A DNA stretch of 64,000 bases. Source: Mycoemilia scoparia. Its lineage: Eukaryota; Kickxellomycota; Kickxellomycetes; Kickxellales; Kickxellaceae. The stretch spans positions 310,001 through 374,000 of the forward strand of contig JANBPU010000002.1 of assembly GCA_027575805.1 (NCBI GenBank). Reading direction: 5' to 3'. Shown one piece after another: positions 10,093 to 21,409 of the stretch. The position numbers and the translations under genes were made by a program. Numbering within the stretch: the first letter of the stretch is position 1; the number at the start of each line of letters is the position of its first letter. The notes below the pieces were generated by a model, which worked only from the letters and a program-made list of their open reading frames with translations, was not told where the DNA came from and did not search any database.

Positions 10093-12180
10093 AAGCACCA
10101 ATAATAGCAATGACAATGGCAAAGAGCTATAGCAAAATGGTCAGTACATTGATGCCAGTATATAGCCCAAGATGTTGAGGCTAATAACTGGATTCCAGGC
10201 TTACTTTGAATATTGTGGGACTAATTCTTGATTTTATAATAATCTAATTTGCGGTCCCACATATATTCTTGATTAGCAGGATGTCTATGCTAACGCCAAG
10301 CTACTATTGGGACCATGCCAATGACGTGTGGTCTCATGAACAGAAACGCTTTGTTGCCCAATAAAATAGACAAATATTTGTAATACTAGACCTGAGAAGC
10401 ATTGATTTGTTTAATGAAGGTCAAGGTGCGTGATGATTCTTGTTGCCCATCGAATAGCAATTAATAATTTTGAATGATGACGAAGCGTTCAACATCCGCC
10501 ACGATTTGAAACAACCCGCGCCGCGACAATACGCAGGGTCGGAGAGGGGCATGAATGCAACATCTGTGGCTCCTGCTCTTCAAGAACCAATTTGTATTAT
10601 CATTGTTGTTATCATTATTGGGTCAAGGTGATGTGTATCCATAATGCTGAAGTGAATTGCTGCAGCATATAGGCTTGACAAAATGATGGGCCAGAGCTGA
10701 GAGCACATCAATCGCAAATTCCCACTCAAGTGTGGCGGAATGTGTAGGGATGAGGTATTTGAAAGTGCGGGATGGTCGGCGTATGCACCACAAACCAACA
10801 CAAACAACAGGTAAGACATGATTGAAAGCAAAAATGGATGCAAAATGTTTTCATTTTCAAGATACATAAACAGAATCACCGGCCCAAGATGTCGAAAAAA
10901 AGAGTCGAGGAAGAGAAACCTGGCATCACTACTGCACAGTCACTACATTTGTAGCCACAGCAACGACTACTACCACTGTACCACCATTGTGGGCTATTGG
11001 CCAAGGTGTGGAGAGAAGGAGATAGACAAAGATGCAACGGCCGAAGAATACGGTGAGGCTTCACCAGCGATCAATTGTGCGGTAGACAGATACGTGTCCT
11101 CAGATTTCGGCCTAATTGCGAGCCAGCTCATATGCAACCTCCGGGGACCCATTTTTGCTTAATGCTTTGTGGTTTTTAGTCATATATCGATGGAGCACCA
11201 GGACTGCCGCCAAAGGATGTACGAAGCAGGAGCGCCCATGTTAAACCAAAATAAAGGCAAATCAGCGACAGTAGCAATGAGGGAGCAGCGCCATTTACTG
11301 GCGGAGGCAGTGTGGCTCCGTTCAGGCAGAACAGCCAAGATTCGGATGGACAGCAGTCGATCACTGTTGGCAAGCATGTTTTGGGATTGCAAGTGTTGAC
11401 AGTGAGGGTAGTAACGGCTGTGGAGTCCACTCACTCACACAAAAGTATTGCAACTATAAACAGTTTTAAAGCAAGGCACCGCTCAGTCTGCTGCATTAGC
11501 TGCTCTCCAAAATCCGTACCGATGGGCGCTTTATTGCCAGTCTTTTTATCTGCTATTCTGGCAAAGCAAGGACATATATTTGCTGGTAGATGTAGTGCTT
11601 GTCTCAGCATATTGTCTGGCCTATTGCTACTTTGCCCAGCTTTCATACCCAAAACTGCCTGCTTCACCTCAGCCCTTCTTTTTATTTCTCGTTTACATTC
11701 TTCTGCTATCTTGCTACTTTTCTTTGTTATTCTTTTAAATATATCTTTATACCTTTATTTTTAATGTAAGTGAGCTTGTGTCTTTCCCTCTTCTCCAACA
11801 TCCCTGGTATTTGCCGTCAATCTCAATGCCTCCTAATGCCTGCCCTTGATGTATGGGTCATGGGTGGTCCTGGAGCCTTACTCAAAGAGCTAACCGGCCG
11901 CAATTTGCCGACTAGCTTGACTGCCCTCCATATCGGCTAGAACAAGGCGACCAGTCGGCAAGATTGTGCAAGACCAGTCCATTTATTCCCTATCATGCCT
12001 TCCAAAGGGCAGAATGTTTGTGCCCTCCACTATGATGCTGTATGCGCCTATCATCTGATAGAAACCCAAGCCCAGCTAACACATGCATGCTATGCCCTTA
12101 TTCTTGTCCGATACCACTGTCTCATAGATAAATAATAATATATATAACCACATATATACTTATCCCCACAGCAGCACACT
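10093..12180. other. 2.1-kb divergent intergenic region upstream of CUL4 and RAS1
   Basis: No convincing gene is seen. Open frames here lack family matches and run over each other on both strands. The region from 11640 to 11780 is pyrimidine-rich, as expected for a fungal leader before RAS1. A 21-bp sequence at 11390-11410 recurs at 29133-29153. Confidence 0.5.
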
Positions 12181-13391
12181 ATGTCAAAGAGTCAGTTTGT
12201 CCGTGAATACAAGCTCGTTGTAGTTGGTGGTGGTGGTAAGTGCCCTATTCAATACGACTACGCCTCCCTTGCGGTGCCTGATGTTTCTACTGGCTCCCTT
12301 TATTCATGCACACACGCTGTCTGATTTTGGCGCTGTAATATACACGACATTCTGCCATGCCGGCCCGAATATTTGCTAGCACAGCACAGCACAGCCCTCG
12401 CAATATTGTTTACAAAAATCAGATTTCCCCCACACAGCCCAACCCCATCTCCTCCGCAATCGTAAATACATATATACGTGTACACAGACAGCCAAATGGG
12501 GATGATGTATGTGACCTAACTTGTTTGCGTATTGATTTAAATACTAACTAGGCGTTGGAAAGTCTGCGCTCACAATTCAGTTTATCCAGTCCCACTTTGT
12601 TGATGAATACGACCCTACAATTGAAGGTAAGCCCAAACAATGTTTTTCGCTTTGCTGCACCTGTCAGGTTGCGGCAGTGGTGATAGTGGTAATATAGGCG
12701 TGTGTTCATCCTGCTGCTGCCACCTTAGGCAAAAGGGTGTGTTTGCATGCGTTATATTTTTGGACAGGATGTATTGATTATCTTTTGCTTGGCTCTTAAT
12801 ATAGATTCATACCGTAAACAATGTATTATTGATGGCGAGGACGCCATGCTCGATGTTTTGGACACTGCCGGACAAGAGGAATACAGTGCCATGCGCGAGC
12901 AGTACATGAGAACCGGAGAGGGCTTCTTGCTTGTCTACAGTATCACATCTCGCAACTCCTTTGAGGAAATGGACTCATTCTACAACCAGATCCTCCGTGT
13001 CAAGGACAAGGACCAATTCCCCATGGTTGTTGTTGCAAACAAGAAGGATTTGGACTTTGACCGCCAAGTCACCAAAGAAGGTACATGCTTGCTAATCATC
13101 TACTCCAATATGTCCTATATTTTAATAGCCTCGGTGTAACATGTACTAATGCAGGAATACTGGCATGATTTGTTCTTTGATTGTATAGAGGGCCGTGTTC
13201 TCGCTTTAGGGTTTGGATGCCCCTTCCTTGAAACCTCGGCCAAGACCAGAGATGGCGTTGATGAGGCATTCTTTACCGTTGTTCGTGAAATCCGCAAGGA
13301 TAATAGGAAAGAGCAGCAGATGCAGAGTGCATCGGCACCCCAAAAAATCGACGCAGACCATGCACCCTCCTGTTCTTGTATCATTCTCTAA
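12181..13391 (+). CDS. RAS1: Ras small GTPase, canonical fungal Ras1
   Basis: Exons are 12181-12235, 12552-12626, 12805-13080 and 13189-13391 (202 residues). G1 is GGGGVGKSA, the usual fungal form. The effector loop is YDPTIEDSY, G3 is [11 protein letters not shown] with the catalytic Gln, G4 is NKKD and G5 is ETSAK. The tail ends SCSCIIL: a CaaX box CIIL with a nearby Cys suited to palmitoylation. The Leu at the last position predicts geranylgeranylation over farnesylation, an inference from prenyltransferase rules. It is a plasma-membrane switch, probably for cAMP and MAPK morphogenesis signalling. All three introns are phase 1 and recur in the paralog at 21410-23478. Intron 1 ends tactaactag, with a branch-site-like motif fused to the acceptor. 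Confidence 0.96.
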
Positions 13392-15127
13392 GTGTAAGGC
13401 GTCGATTCCACGCGTGCTGACATGGTTAAATTATTCCATACCCTCAAAACAACTCCTAGTCTTTAGTGTTCCAGAATTAGTCGTTAATACTATCCCTGCT
13501 CTTTTATATCCCAGTATAATAATCAACTACTACCATACATCTTCATTTACCATAACAACTTCATCTACCTAGTTTAGCATTCTTTAAAATGTTGGTTGGA
13601 GCTCCCAAATGTCAATTGGCTTTCATGCATCATTATAATTATTGTGCTATCATCATGGTTTACCCCCCCCCCCACCCCTCCTTCCACTTTATTCAAGGGT
13701 GGTTTGATAAAATTGTGTCCAAAATGGTGGTCTTCAGCAACTTTGTGATATTGTGTAAGCTTCAAGTCGACAACATTGATTTTCTTTCACAATTCATTTT
13801 CCAAGCTATAATAACAAACATTCGTCTCTAAAGCCACAGATATATTTGTGGGCTAGTAGTGTATATATGTCTTGTCCCAGCCAATTGGAATCACCAGCCA
13901 TTTCTTGGTGATGCTGCAGCGCTCACACACAAATATGTTGAACCCAATACATTGCCAATCTGCTGTTGGGTTATTCGAAAGAAAACAACTTTTGTTGTTA
14001 TTTGCCTATGTAAATGTATGTAGTTTGATATTGTTTATACGCCTAGGCGTACGCGATGTGTATGTGTGAGTGAGTGTTTATGTATGTAGGTCGTGTTTTC
14101 GTATTCAAAATAGGCAATAGCATAATGTTTTGATAAACATGACTTAAGACAGCATTCTGCCAAATTTACTACCAACGAACTTGGATTTCATAGTAAATAA
14201 ATCTGTGTTCTCTGTTGATAATTACCCATGCAAATACAGAATATTGTGAGCTATATTGTTGTGGTATTGATATCAGTTTGAGCAACACGGCCTTTGGAAG
14301 CAAAATAATAAAGATTGTGGTGATTATGCAACTTGGTTTTCAGACATCTGAGTATCCTTTAAGAAGTTTGATAAATGGCCTGGCTTGCTTTGCCGTGTCC
14401 GCATGAATAGCTTTGGTTTCAACCCAAAGGTTAGGTGTAGCTAATGAGATATAAGATATAGTGTGTGTCTTTCTTGACCTGCTATTGTTGAGGGGAAGGG
14501 GGCGACCAACTCGAGTCCCAGGGGCTATATGATCCCCTGATCAACAAGAACAGCCCACCAATTTTCTAAGCTAAAGGCCTAAAGCAGCAAGAGGTCAGCC
14601 TTCTTAGCTGCCTCCTTGCTTTTGATATGTCTATAATAAATTTACAATAAAACTTTATCGCTACATGCATTGAGTAGACAAAGAAATGGCGTGAGTGTGT
14701 TTTGGGCGTGGAGTCCAAGCCGGTTTTGATTCCTACTGGTGGCAAAGGCGGCAATCATCTTTCAGCATTGAAATGTTTTTGTTTTTGGGTTGTCAAAGAA
14801 CACCCAGTCTTTGGCTGCCTGCAGGTGTTTGTCTAAACTGAATTTTATAGGTTGATCGCAATCTCGTACAAAGTAAACAACAAAAATCTAAATAGCACAT
14901 CATTAATGCTCTTTAGTACTTTGGTTTATAACCCATCGCGTGGCTGGCTTTTCCCAAGTTGTATTTTGATATTTCGATTCCCTTCTTTCTGTACTCTATT
15001 TCTTCTTTTCGATATCTTTATACTTTCATTTGTTCTTTCACGTCTCACGCATTAATCCTTCTCTACGCATACATCTTCATATCTACAAACACATACATAC
15101 ACGCATATATACACATACATATCCATA
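13392..15127. other. 1.7-kb intergenic region, RAS1 3' to LRR gene 5'
   Basis: AT-rich, no gene seen. There is an 11-C homopolymer at 13663-13673. The last 150 bp before 15128 are pyrimidine-rich and then rich in CATA repeats, typical of a leader. Confidence 0.5.
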
Positions 15128-18100
15128 ATGAGCTTTGCAAAAAAACGCCCCGAGGCTCTAATGCAGCCAATTGTCTCCGAAGATGGGCAGACATTTCAAG
15201 TAAATGCTAATGCTCCCAAGGACTCGCTGCTCCCAACTCAGGAGTTCAATGGTATGTTTAGCCCCCTTAGCATCGAGCGGATATTCTACCAAGAAATGAC
15301 CAAGTCTGATAAGGAAGACAGCAAAAGGGACAACCAAACTGACACTCTTATCAAGTTATTGTGGAAGGAGGATGATGATGAGTATGGTCCAAACGGGCCC
15401 AGCAATATAGACACACACTCTCCTGAGGACGATACCCTAAAGCAGATTATCAGCGGCGAACGCAAAATGAGCGATGGGCGAAACATATCGACAGGGTCAT
15501 CTGTCAAGTTTCCAGACCTGGCCGCAACGTATGGACAGGAATCCAGCCGCAGGCTTGTCCAGGATGCAAAGTCAGCAGCTACAGGTCACCGCAGCGGCCA
15601 TGGACGGCGCCAGAGACCAGACAGCGTGCCACCACGTCCCCTAAGCCATCATTATGATATGTCGGCATTAGCCAACAGAAAAGCATCCAAATCAGCTGAA
15701 TCCACTCGGCCCGAGTCGTTGGTTTTATCAAGGGTACCAAGCATAAAGAGCCAGTATGGATCTGCAGAAAAGCCCATGATATCAGAATCAGGTCGAAGAA
15801 CTTCGCCCATCCTTAAAACCCCCACTACAAACGACAGGTACCAGCAGCACTGGCTTGGGGTAAGCAATATCAGCAGTGCACACAGGCCGGCAACATCGTC
15901 GCCTTTGAGCAGTAGCAGTGGTTATAGAATTACCCACCAGGAGCCACCCCAAAGCGCGCGCATTTCTGGGACCAATTCCATCAAGCATATTGGTCACTCT
16001 AGATCCAACAGCACAGACACTCCCAACCTCAGAGATAGCAAGAACAACATCCACACTGTTCAAAAATACACAAACATTTCATCTAATAGCTCCAAAGGTG
16101 ACAACACTGCCAGTCAGAACCCTCTTGGTAGGGTTAGGGGCACCATGGACTATGAGACAAGCACAGGCAGCAGCAATAGGAAGCGCGCCACGACAATGCC
16201 CTCGAAGCCCAACAACAAGGTCAAGCAGAAGCACGGAACGCATCATCGCCATCAGCGATCAACAGATGCAGCGGCAGCAGGCACCGAATGCGAGCCTGCA
16301 TCAGTAGCCATGGTTGCTGATGACCAAGGAAAAGCCAATAGTTCATGGACCTTGGGTTCTTTTTCTGAGGAGCGTAGTCTAAGCCCCAAAGGCAACATGA
16401 GCCCAGGACTATATGACTGCACCCAGGACCGTGGGCACAACGATTCCCAGGTTTGGAACAATTCGCAGTATAGCCTCATGGACAACTCATGCAATGTAAC
16501 TACCCCCACACATATGGACAAATGCGGGTACCAATCTGTTTGGGCAGAGAATCATGATTCTGCATATGAATTCGCTGTATTGTCGACAGAACAGGAAAAA
16601 CCCAGAAATTCTGATTCCATGTCAAAAGAAAATCAAGACAACGAGCAGCTTGACACAGTCCTGCATTGCTTGAATCCCAACAGTGGAACTGCCCTTCACC
16701 AACTAACGTCAATTAACCTAAGCGGGTGTGGAATCCACCACCTCAAGGGCCTGTCTACCATTGCGCCATCACTCGACTCTATCAACCTCAACTGCAACAA
16801 AATAACAAGCCTTGAAGGTCTACCAAGCGGAACCGTTGTGCTATCGGCAGCTACCAACTGGATATCGTCTCCCCATGACGAAAATGGCAATATAATTGAT
16901 CCAGAAAAGCCATACTTATACGCCAACTTCCTGCCACATTTGGAGCATGTTGACTTGAGTGATAATCAAATAACAGACATAAGCGTGTTCAGCGGATCCC
17001 GCCACTTGCGGACACTGATTGTTAACAAAAATAGACTCACATCTCTGGCTGGCTTGCAGAGATGCCCACGGCTTGAGACACTCAAAGCACGCGAGAATGT
17101 TATAAAGAAACTCGATGTCAGATGGGGTGAGTTCCCAGAGCTTTCAACCCTCGATTTGTACCGCAACAGGATAAAGGTCCTGGGCAGTATTGAAGAGAGT
17201 CACAAATTACGTACACTTAACCTAGAGTCCAATGACCTCGAAGGCATTCACATTATGCGAACAATTCACACTCTCCGTGTCCTGCGGCTGTCGGAGAACA
17301 CAAGGCTTTTCCGCAATGCACATGGTGCTGTGGACATAAAGCGGTGGGTTGAGTGCTTCCCTGGTCTCAAGACGTTATATCTTGATGGATGCCAGGCCAA
17401 ATATCTTGGATGCAGCAATACAGGTGAGAAAGTATCGTCGCCATGGCCATCACTATATAATCTGTCAGTTCGCGGCCAGACCGGTGCAGGGGACCTTACC
17501 CTTGACCTGACTTGCTTGAGGAATCTTCGCAACCTGTATGTCTCCAAACAACAAGTCTCTTTACCGCGCGCTTTGCCTGCACTACCACATTTAGTTCAGC
17601 TGGAGCTGGTTAATTCTGGATTGACAAGACTCCCTCCTAACCTGAGTTCGGCTACTTTGCGCCTTGAGTTATTGGACATCAGCAATAACCCTGATCTTGT
17701 CGACCTTTCACCAATCTACTACTGCCAATCTCTCAAAATCCTCCGTTGCCGGTCAACAGGATGGAGGATTGGCGGTGAAGAAGGGATGTCCGGAGGCAGC
17801 AACGATGGATCCCCAAACAAGGATAGTGGAAATTACAGCGACAATGCCGGAGAGGTAGGAAGAGCAGGATGCGGCGCCGGCCACAGTTATGCTACAAAGA
17901 CAATACCACCACCATCTGGCCAAAAATCGCAGACTGGTGTTCCCACCATCCAACAACTGGACCGCTACATCCAAGCGCTCGGGAAGCTGCAGCAGCTGAG
18001 CGAAATAGATTTGCGTTTCAACCCATTCAACCGATACATCTATGCACATTCCAATATGGCATCTGCACCTATAGTCGATGGTGCCTCAAGTCCAGCAATG

Positions 18101-18439
18101 ATTTCGGCCAACACAAAAGCCATCCAGAATCTTTCTAAAGACATGGCTGTAGGCCGAGGCAGTAGTGGCAGTATTAGTGGTGGCAGTGGATCTTTGAGCC
18201 GCAACTATTACCAGAGTGCCTCTTCATCCCTGGTTGGATTCAATGAAGAGGCATGGCGACGAAAGGACTTTGCCTACATTAAGCATCTCAAGCTGACAAA
18301 CAATATCAAGGCACTTGAGCAGCGTGAGCGATACTGCGCCACCATCCTGCGCCAGTTCCCTCGTATAAAGGTCCTTGATGGCTGTCCCTTGTCTACTAGA
18401 AAGCCATCATCATCTAGCAGCGTCACCTTGACGTCCTAA
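15128..18439 (+). CDS. Leucine-rich-repeat scaffold, Cdc11/Nud1-like
   Basis: One uninterrupted frame of 1103 residues. The first half (about 1-510) is Ser/Asn/Pro-rich and disordered. From about residue 520 there are leucine-rich repeats: LTSINLSGCGIHHLKGL, LEHVDLSDNQITDI, LRTLIVNKNRLTSL, LSTLDLYRNRIKVL, LRTLNLESNDL, LRVLRLSENTRLF, then further irregular repeats to about 960. The C-terminal cap ends with a motif on resolving the last repeat (RFPRIKVLDGCPL-like). A long disordered N-terminus followed by C-terminal LRRs, at about 1000-1100 residues, is the layout of Cdc11/Nud1, the spindle-pole scaffold of the septation initiation or mitotic exit network. The family name is inference; a generic LRR signalling protein is the alternative. 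A low-complexity Ser/Gly insert lies near residues 1010-1035. Confidence 0.9.
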   Translation: MSFAKKRPEALMQPIVSEDGQTFQVNANAPKDSLLPTQEFNGMFSPLSIERIFYQEMTKSDKEDSKRDNQTDTLIKLLWKEDDDEYGPNGPSNIDTHSPEDDTLKQIISGERKMSDGRNISTGSSVKFPDLAATYGQESSRRLVQDAKSAATGHRSGHGRRQRPDSVPPRPLSHHYDMSALANRKASKSAESTRPESLVLSRVPSIKSQYGSAEKPMISESGRRTSPILKTPTTNDRYQQHWLGVSNISSAHRPATSSPLSSSSGYRITHQEPPQSARISGTNSIKHIGHSRSNSTDTPNLRDSKNNIHTVQKYTNISSNSSKGDNTASQNPLGRVRGTMDYETSTGSSNRKRATTMPSKPNNKVKQKHGTHHRHQRSTDAAAAGTECEPASVAMVADDQGKANSSWTLGSFSEERSLSPKGNMSPGLYDCTQDRGHNDSQVWNNSQYSLMDNSCNVTTPTHMDKCGYQSVWAENHDSAYEFAVLSTEQEKPRNSDSMSKENQDNEQLDTVLHCLNPNSGTALHQLTSINLSGCGIHHLKGLSTIAPSLDSINLNCNKITSLEGLPSGTVVLSAATNWISSPHDENGNIIDPEKPYLYANFLPHLEHVDLSDNQITDISVFSGSRHLRTLIVNKNRLTSLAGLQRCPRLETLKARENVIKKLDVRWGEFPELSTLDLYRNRIKVLGSIEESHKLRTLNLESNDLEGIHIMRTIHTLRVLRLSENTRLFRNAHGAVDIKRWVECFPGLKTLYLDGCQAKYLGCSNTGEKVSSPWPSLYNLSVRGQTGAGDLTLDLTCLRNLRNLYVSKQQVSLPRALPALPHLVQLELVNSGLTRLPPNLSSATLRLELLDISNNPDLVDLSPIYYCQSLKILRCRSTGWRIGGEEGMSGGSNDGSPNKDSGNYSDNAGEVGRAGCGAGHSYATKTIPPPSGQKSQTGVPTIQQLDRYIQALGKLQQLSEIDLRFNPFNRYIYAHSNMASAPIVDGASSPAMISANTKAIQNLSKDMAVGRGSSGSISGGSGSLSRNYYQSASSSLVGFNEEAWRRKDFAYIKHLKLTNNIKALEQRERYCATILRQFPRIKVLDGCPLSTRKPSSSSSVTLTS

Positions 18440-18654
18440 GTCACCCTAAAACATAATCATAAATACATTTACATATTGTGAGAAATGGCTCTATCATTAA
18501 AGCTCCCCCTCTCCTCACACACATACAGCACCCAAAAAATTAAAGCATAATAATATTTGTACATACATATAAACCACCTTTACTTTTTCCTACTAGCTTA
18601 TCTTTAAGAGAGAAGATTACACATTAAACACTAATAAAAGCTCAAATAAACTAC

Positions 18655-19602
18655 TCACTCTGTATTATTACCACTGTTTAAATATTTTTGCTTGAATTCA
18701 TCAAATGTGACTTTTGCGCGGTCTTTAAGGGCCTCGAATGAATCAAGAGCTGGCCTGATATCAAGATGGAATGCTGGCATGTCTCCTTCTGGTGGAGCAT
18801 CATAGTAGTCAATCACATAGCGGACTTGCTTTCCACATCTATTGACATACCAGTCATGGCGGTCAAATGGCTTGGTGCCGTATAGCCATCCATAGATCCG
18901 TGCCTTGGGTGACAGTTCGTTGGGTCTTCCTTGCAGTCTTTCTAGTCTAGGAAATGGGCACTCGTCGTTGTGCATTGCCTCCCATTTCAGTACTTCTTGC
19001 CAGGCGCCCTCGTTTAAAAAGTTGTGGATCTGGACCATCATCTCGATATCATCCTCTGGTGCTGGCATTCCCTTGCGTGCCAGGGCATTGTAGAATTGTT
19101 GGGGAGATGGGTACTCCCACACCTCATTGCCGCTATCCTTTGCATTTTTATCAATGCTGCTGTTGCTTGGGCGAGTATAGTCGACCGCTCCCGAAGGCCT
19201 AGGAATTGTAGATAAATCGCGTTCAGTCGGCAGTGGCTTTGTTTGCTGCTGATATTTGACTGATTGGGATAGATTCTCTGGCATCATATTTAGAGGATTG
19301 ATTTTGTCTCCGCCGCTGCCATGGTCGACTGGACATTTGGGTTTAGGATCTAAGCCCAGACTACTCTGGTGGATAAAGCTGCTGTGGTGGTTGTTATTGG
19401 CATCATGGGGCGCTTGTGCATAGGAATCAATTTCACCATGGTTCACTGGGCACCTGGATTGGGCTGTGGGGGCGGAGCTACTATTGCCTTCTTTCCTGGC
19501 TATCTCTGAATTAGGTGATTTCTGAATTTCGGCCCCCCTGTTTTGCTTTTTCAGGTCGTTTTCGGTAAGCTCAAAAAGGAGCGGAACTTGGATATCCGAC
19601 AT
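18655..19602 (-). CDS. CYC3: Holocytochrome c synthase (cytochrome c heme lyase)
   Basis: A 315-residue intronless frame. Two Cys-Pro heme regulatory motifs lie in the N-terminal region (CPVNHG at 51, CPVDHG at 90). The conserved core reads WEYPSPQQFYNAL, then HNFLNEGAWQEVLKWE, where the His is the expected axial heme ligand, then RIYGWLYGTKPFDRHDWYVNR and YVIDYYDAP. The enzyme attaches heme covalently to apocytochrome c on the inner membrane facing the intermembrane space. No N-terminal presequence is visible, as is usual in this family. Whether the protein serves cytochrome c, c1 or both cannot be told. The stop is 215 bp from that of the LRR gene, tail to tail. Confidence 0.95.
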   Translation of the reverse strand: MSDIQVPLLFELTENDLKKQNRGAEIQKSPNSEIARKEGNSSSAPTAQSRCPVNHGEIDSYAQAPHDANNNHHSSFIHQSSLGLDPKPKCPVDHGSGGDKINPLNMMPENLSQSVKYQQQTKPLPTERDLSTIPRPSGAVDYTRPSNSSIDKNAKDSGNEVWEYPSPQQFYNALARKGMPAPEDDIEMMVQIHNFLNEGAWQEVLKWEAMHNDECPFPRLERLQGRPNELSPKARIYGWLYGTKPFDRHDWYVNRCGKQVRYVIDYYDAPPEGDMPAFHLDIRPALDSFEALKDRAKVTFDEFKQKYLNSGNNTE

Positions 19603-21409
19603 TGTGGTAAGTGTGCTTGTGGGCGCGGATTCTCCTTGTGTTGCTGGGAAATAGTGGAGAAAGCGCGATCGTTGTTTCCAGGAAAGATAGCAGGAATGGG
19701 TTTTAACAAATGGAGAAAGGCAAATGAGAATATTGAAAGTTATGCAAGGTGATAGATAATGTGATATGTGGTGGATTAGGTGAATAGTGGGAAAAGGGGA
19801 GAGAGAGAGAAAACGAAAGTGGTAGATAGGGGGATCAAAGGGAATCCACTCAAATCTGAAATAACAAAGGTCTCTGGGTCATGGTGCAGCCAAAAGATAT
19901 TGGTAATATTTTTCGTGAAACAGCAAAAGTTCAGCCGATTAAAGTAATCATTTTAGGTCACTGGATTGAAGAAAAGGCCAATGGGATCTGCCTGGAGGAG
20001 CCCATTTAGCGGTGCTTTGTCATGGAGGCTATGCTCCACCGTATAGCTTTCAGTTCCAACCAAAAACAATTTAACCTTTATCCTAAGCACAGGACGGCCA
20101 CAATAGGACAAAGCGATATAGCATTTCGGGAGATGAGAGAGTGTGTGTCTGTTTATCCTGCTCTCGGCAACAGAAGCAGCATTTGTTTTTATCTGCAAAT
20201 AGATGCAGAAGCGGGGTGCCCGTATATTTCCAATAATTAAAGAAACATTATGCAGAGGACCAGTAAGCACTACTCTAAATCAAACACATGCTTGAAAGAT
20301 CTTACAGACAGAAACACTCGGTTACAGCATGAGATCACTTTAACCATGGGGGAAGACAATGGGCTTGTAACAAGACACAGCCGCATTGGGCTTCCTTGCT
20401 GTTCTTTACAGTACAGTGCCAAGCCGACGCTTATAGGAGCCAAAAAAAGGGGCTTTATATCTCTCCCGTTTGTTCCAGTTCTGTACACCATGGGATGGAA
20501 ATAGACTGCACTCCAACGTATAATTACAACTAAGCCATCCATTTATGACCATTTTTCTCGGCTAGTAAAACAGCGTGCTTTTATTTAGAGCCGTCATCTT
20601 TGTTGATGCCTTTTCAAACGAGCCCAAGCGATGGCAGCGGTTGTGGTGGTGCACATACGGGCGTTTATTTTCGAAGAGCCAAATACATACTGTGAATGTC
20701 GATGCATTTATCAATGATGATGTCGGCTGGCCAACTAGTAAAATTGGCCCTTAAATAATAATAATAATCCATAAGCCCTCACACTCATCATCAGTCCGCC
20801 AAACCGGCATTGCTGGCTAGCACCCCTTGGCAGGTCAGTTTCTTAGAGCTGGAAGATGCCCACCGCTTTTCCTGCAAGCGTGGTGGAAAATCTTTAGTTC
20901 CGATGGTATGGTGGGTGGCACACTGAGGTACAGCAAATCTAAGTATTATAAAAACCTTCCATCCACCACGAATTCAACGCCACCCTATTTGACGCTTTTC
21001 CTATTCCCAAAAACCACGCTATATAAAACTTTGGGCTGCCAGCTCAGTTTCTCTGCTTTTTTCTCACTCACTCCTTCCCATACACACGCACTCTCAAATA
21101 AATCAACCCTGCGTTTTATACTGGACTCTCCTGCCTACCTGCACACAGTTGTTTGGCGTCAATCTCCTGTGCTGTTTACTTCTTCACAGCTCTCTCTTTT
21201 TTGTCTACAAGATCTTGTGTCCTTTAACTCTCCAGTTTCCTTCCTAGATTTTTTCTTACATTTCTATACTTCTTTTCCTCTCTCTCTCTATATATATATA
21301 TCTGGATTATTGCCACATCCCGAGCCACAAATCATACTCCTCGCTAGATAGATCTATATACTACCGAATCACAAGTTCAAGTTCCAGATCAGACAGAGCC
21401 TCCAATATC
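19603..21409. other. 1.8-kb divergent intergenic region
   Basis: This lies between the starts of the heme lyase gene (minus) and the second Ras gene (plus). A GA-rich run sits at 19796-19820. The right end carries a TATA box and a long CT-rich leader for the Ras gene. No independent gene is seen. Confidence 0.5.
21020..21028 (+). promoter_or_regulatory. Probable TATA box of the second Ras gene
   Basis: TATATAAAA lies about 390 bp before the ATG at 21410 and is followed by a pyrimidine-rich, CT-repeat leader to about 21300. The long leader makes the assignment moderate. Confidence 0.5.

Noticed and set aside
9904..10122. Cullin start at 10122 with a hydrophobic leader
   Set aside because: That start is TTG. 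The first ATG in frame is at 10092, and cullins are not secreted.
11312..11764. Open frame of 150 codons upstream of RAS1
   Set aside because: The hydrophobic C-terminal part comes from a pyrimidine-rich leader. There is no motif, and overlapping frames on the other strand are equally long.
13189..13391. Earlier acceptor (gcag at 13154) for the last RAS1 exon
   Set aside because: It would insert non-Ras residues between the VTKE and EGR segments. The acceptor at 13187-13188 restores the family sequence and the shared intron position.
20827..21351. Open frame of 174 codons before the second Ras gene
   Set aside because: It begins with TTG, runs through the TATA box and the CT-rich leader, and has no family resemblance.
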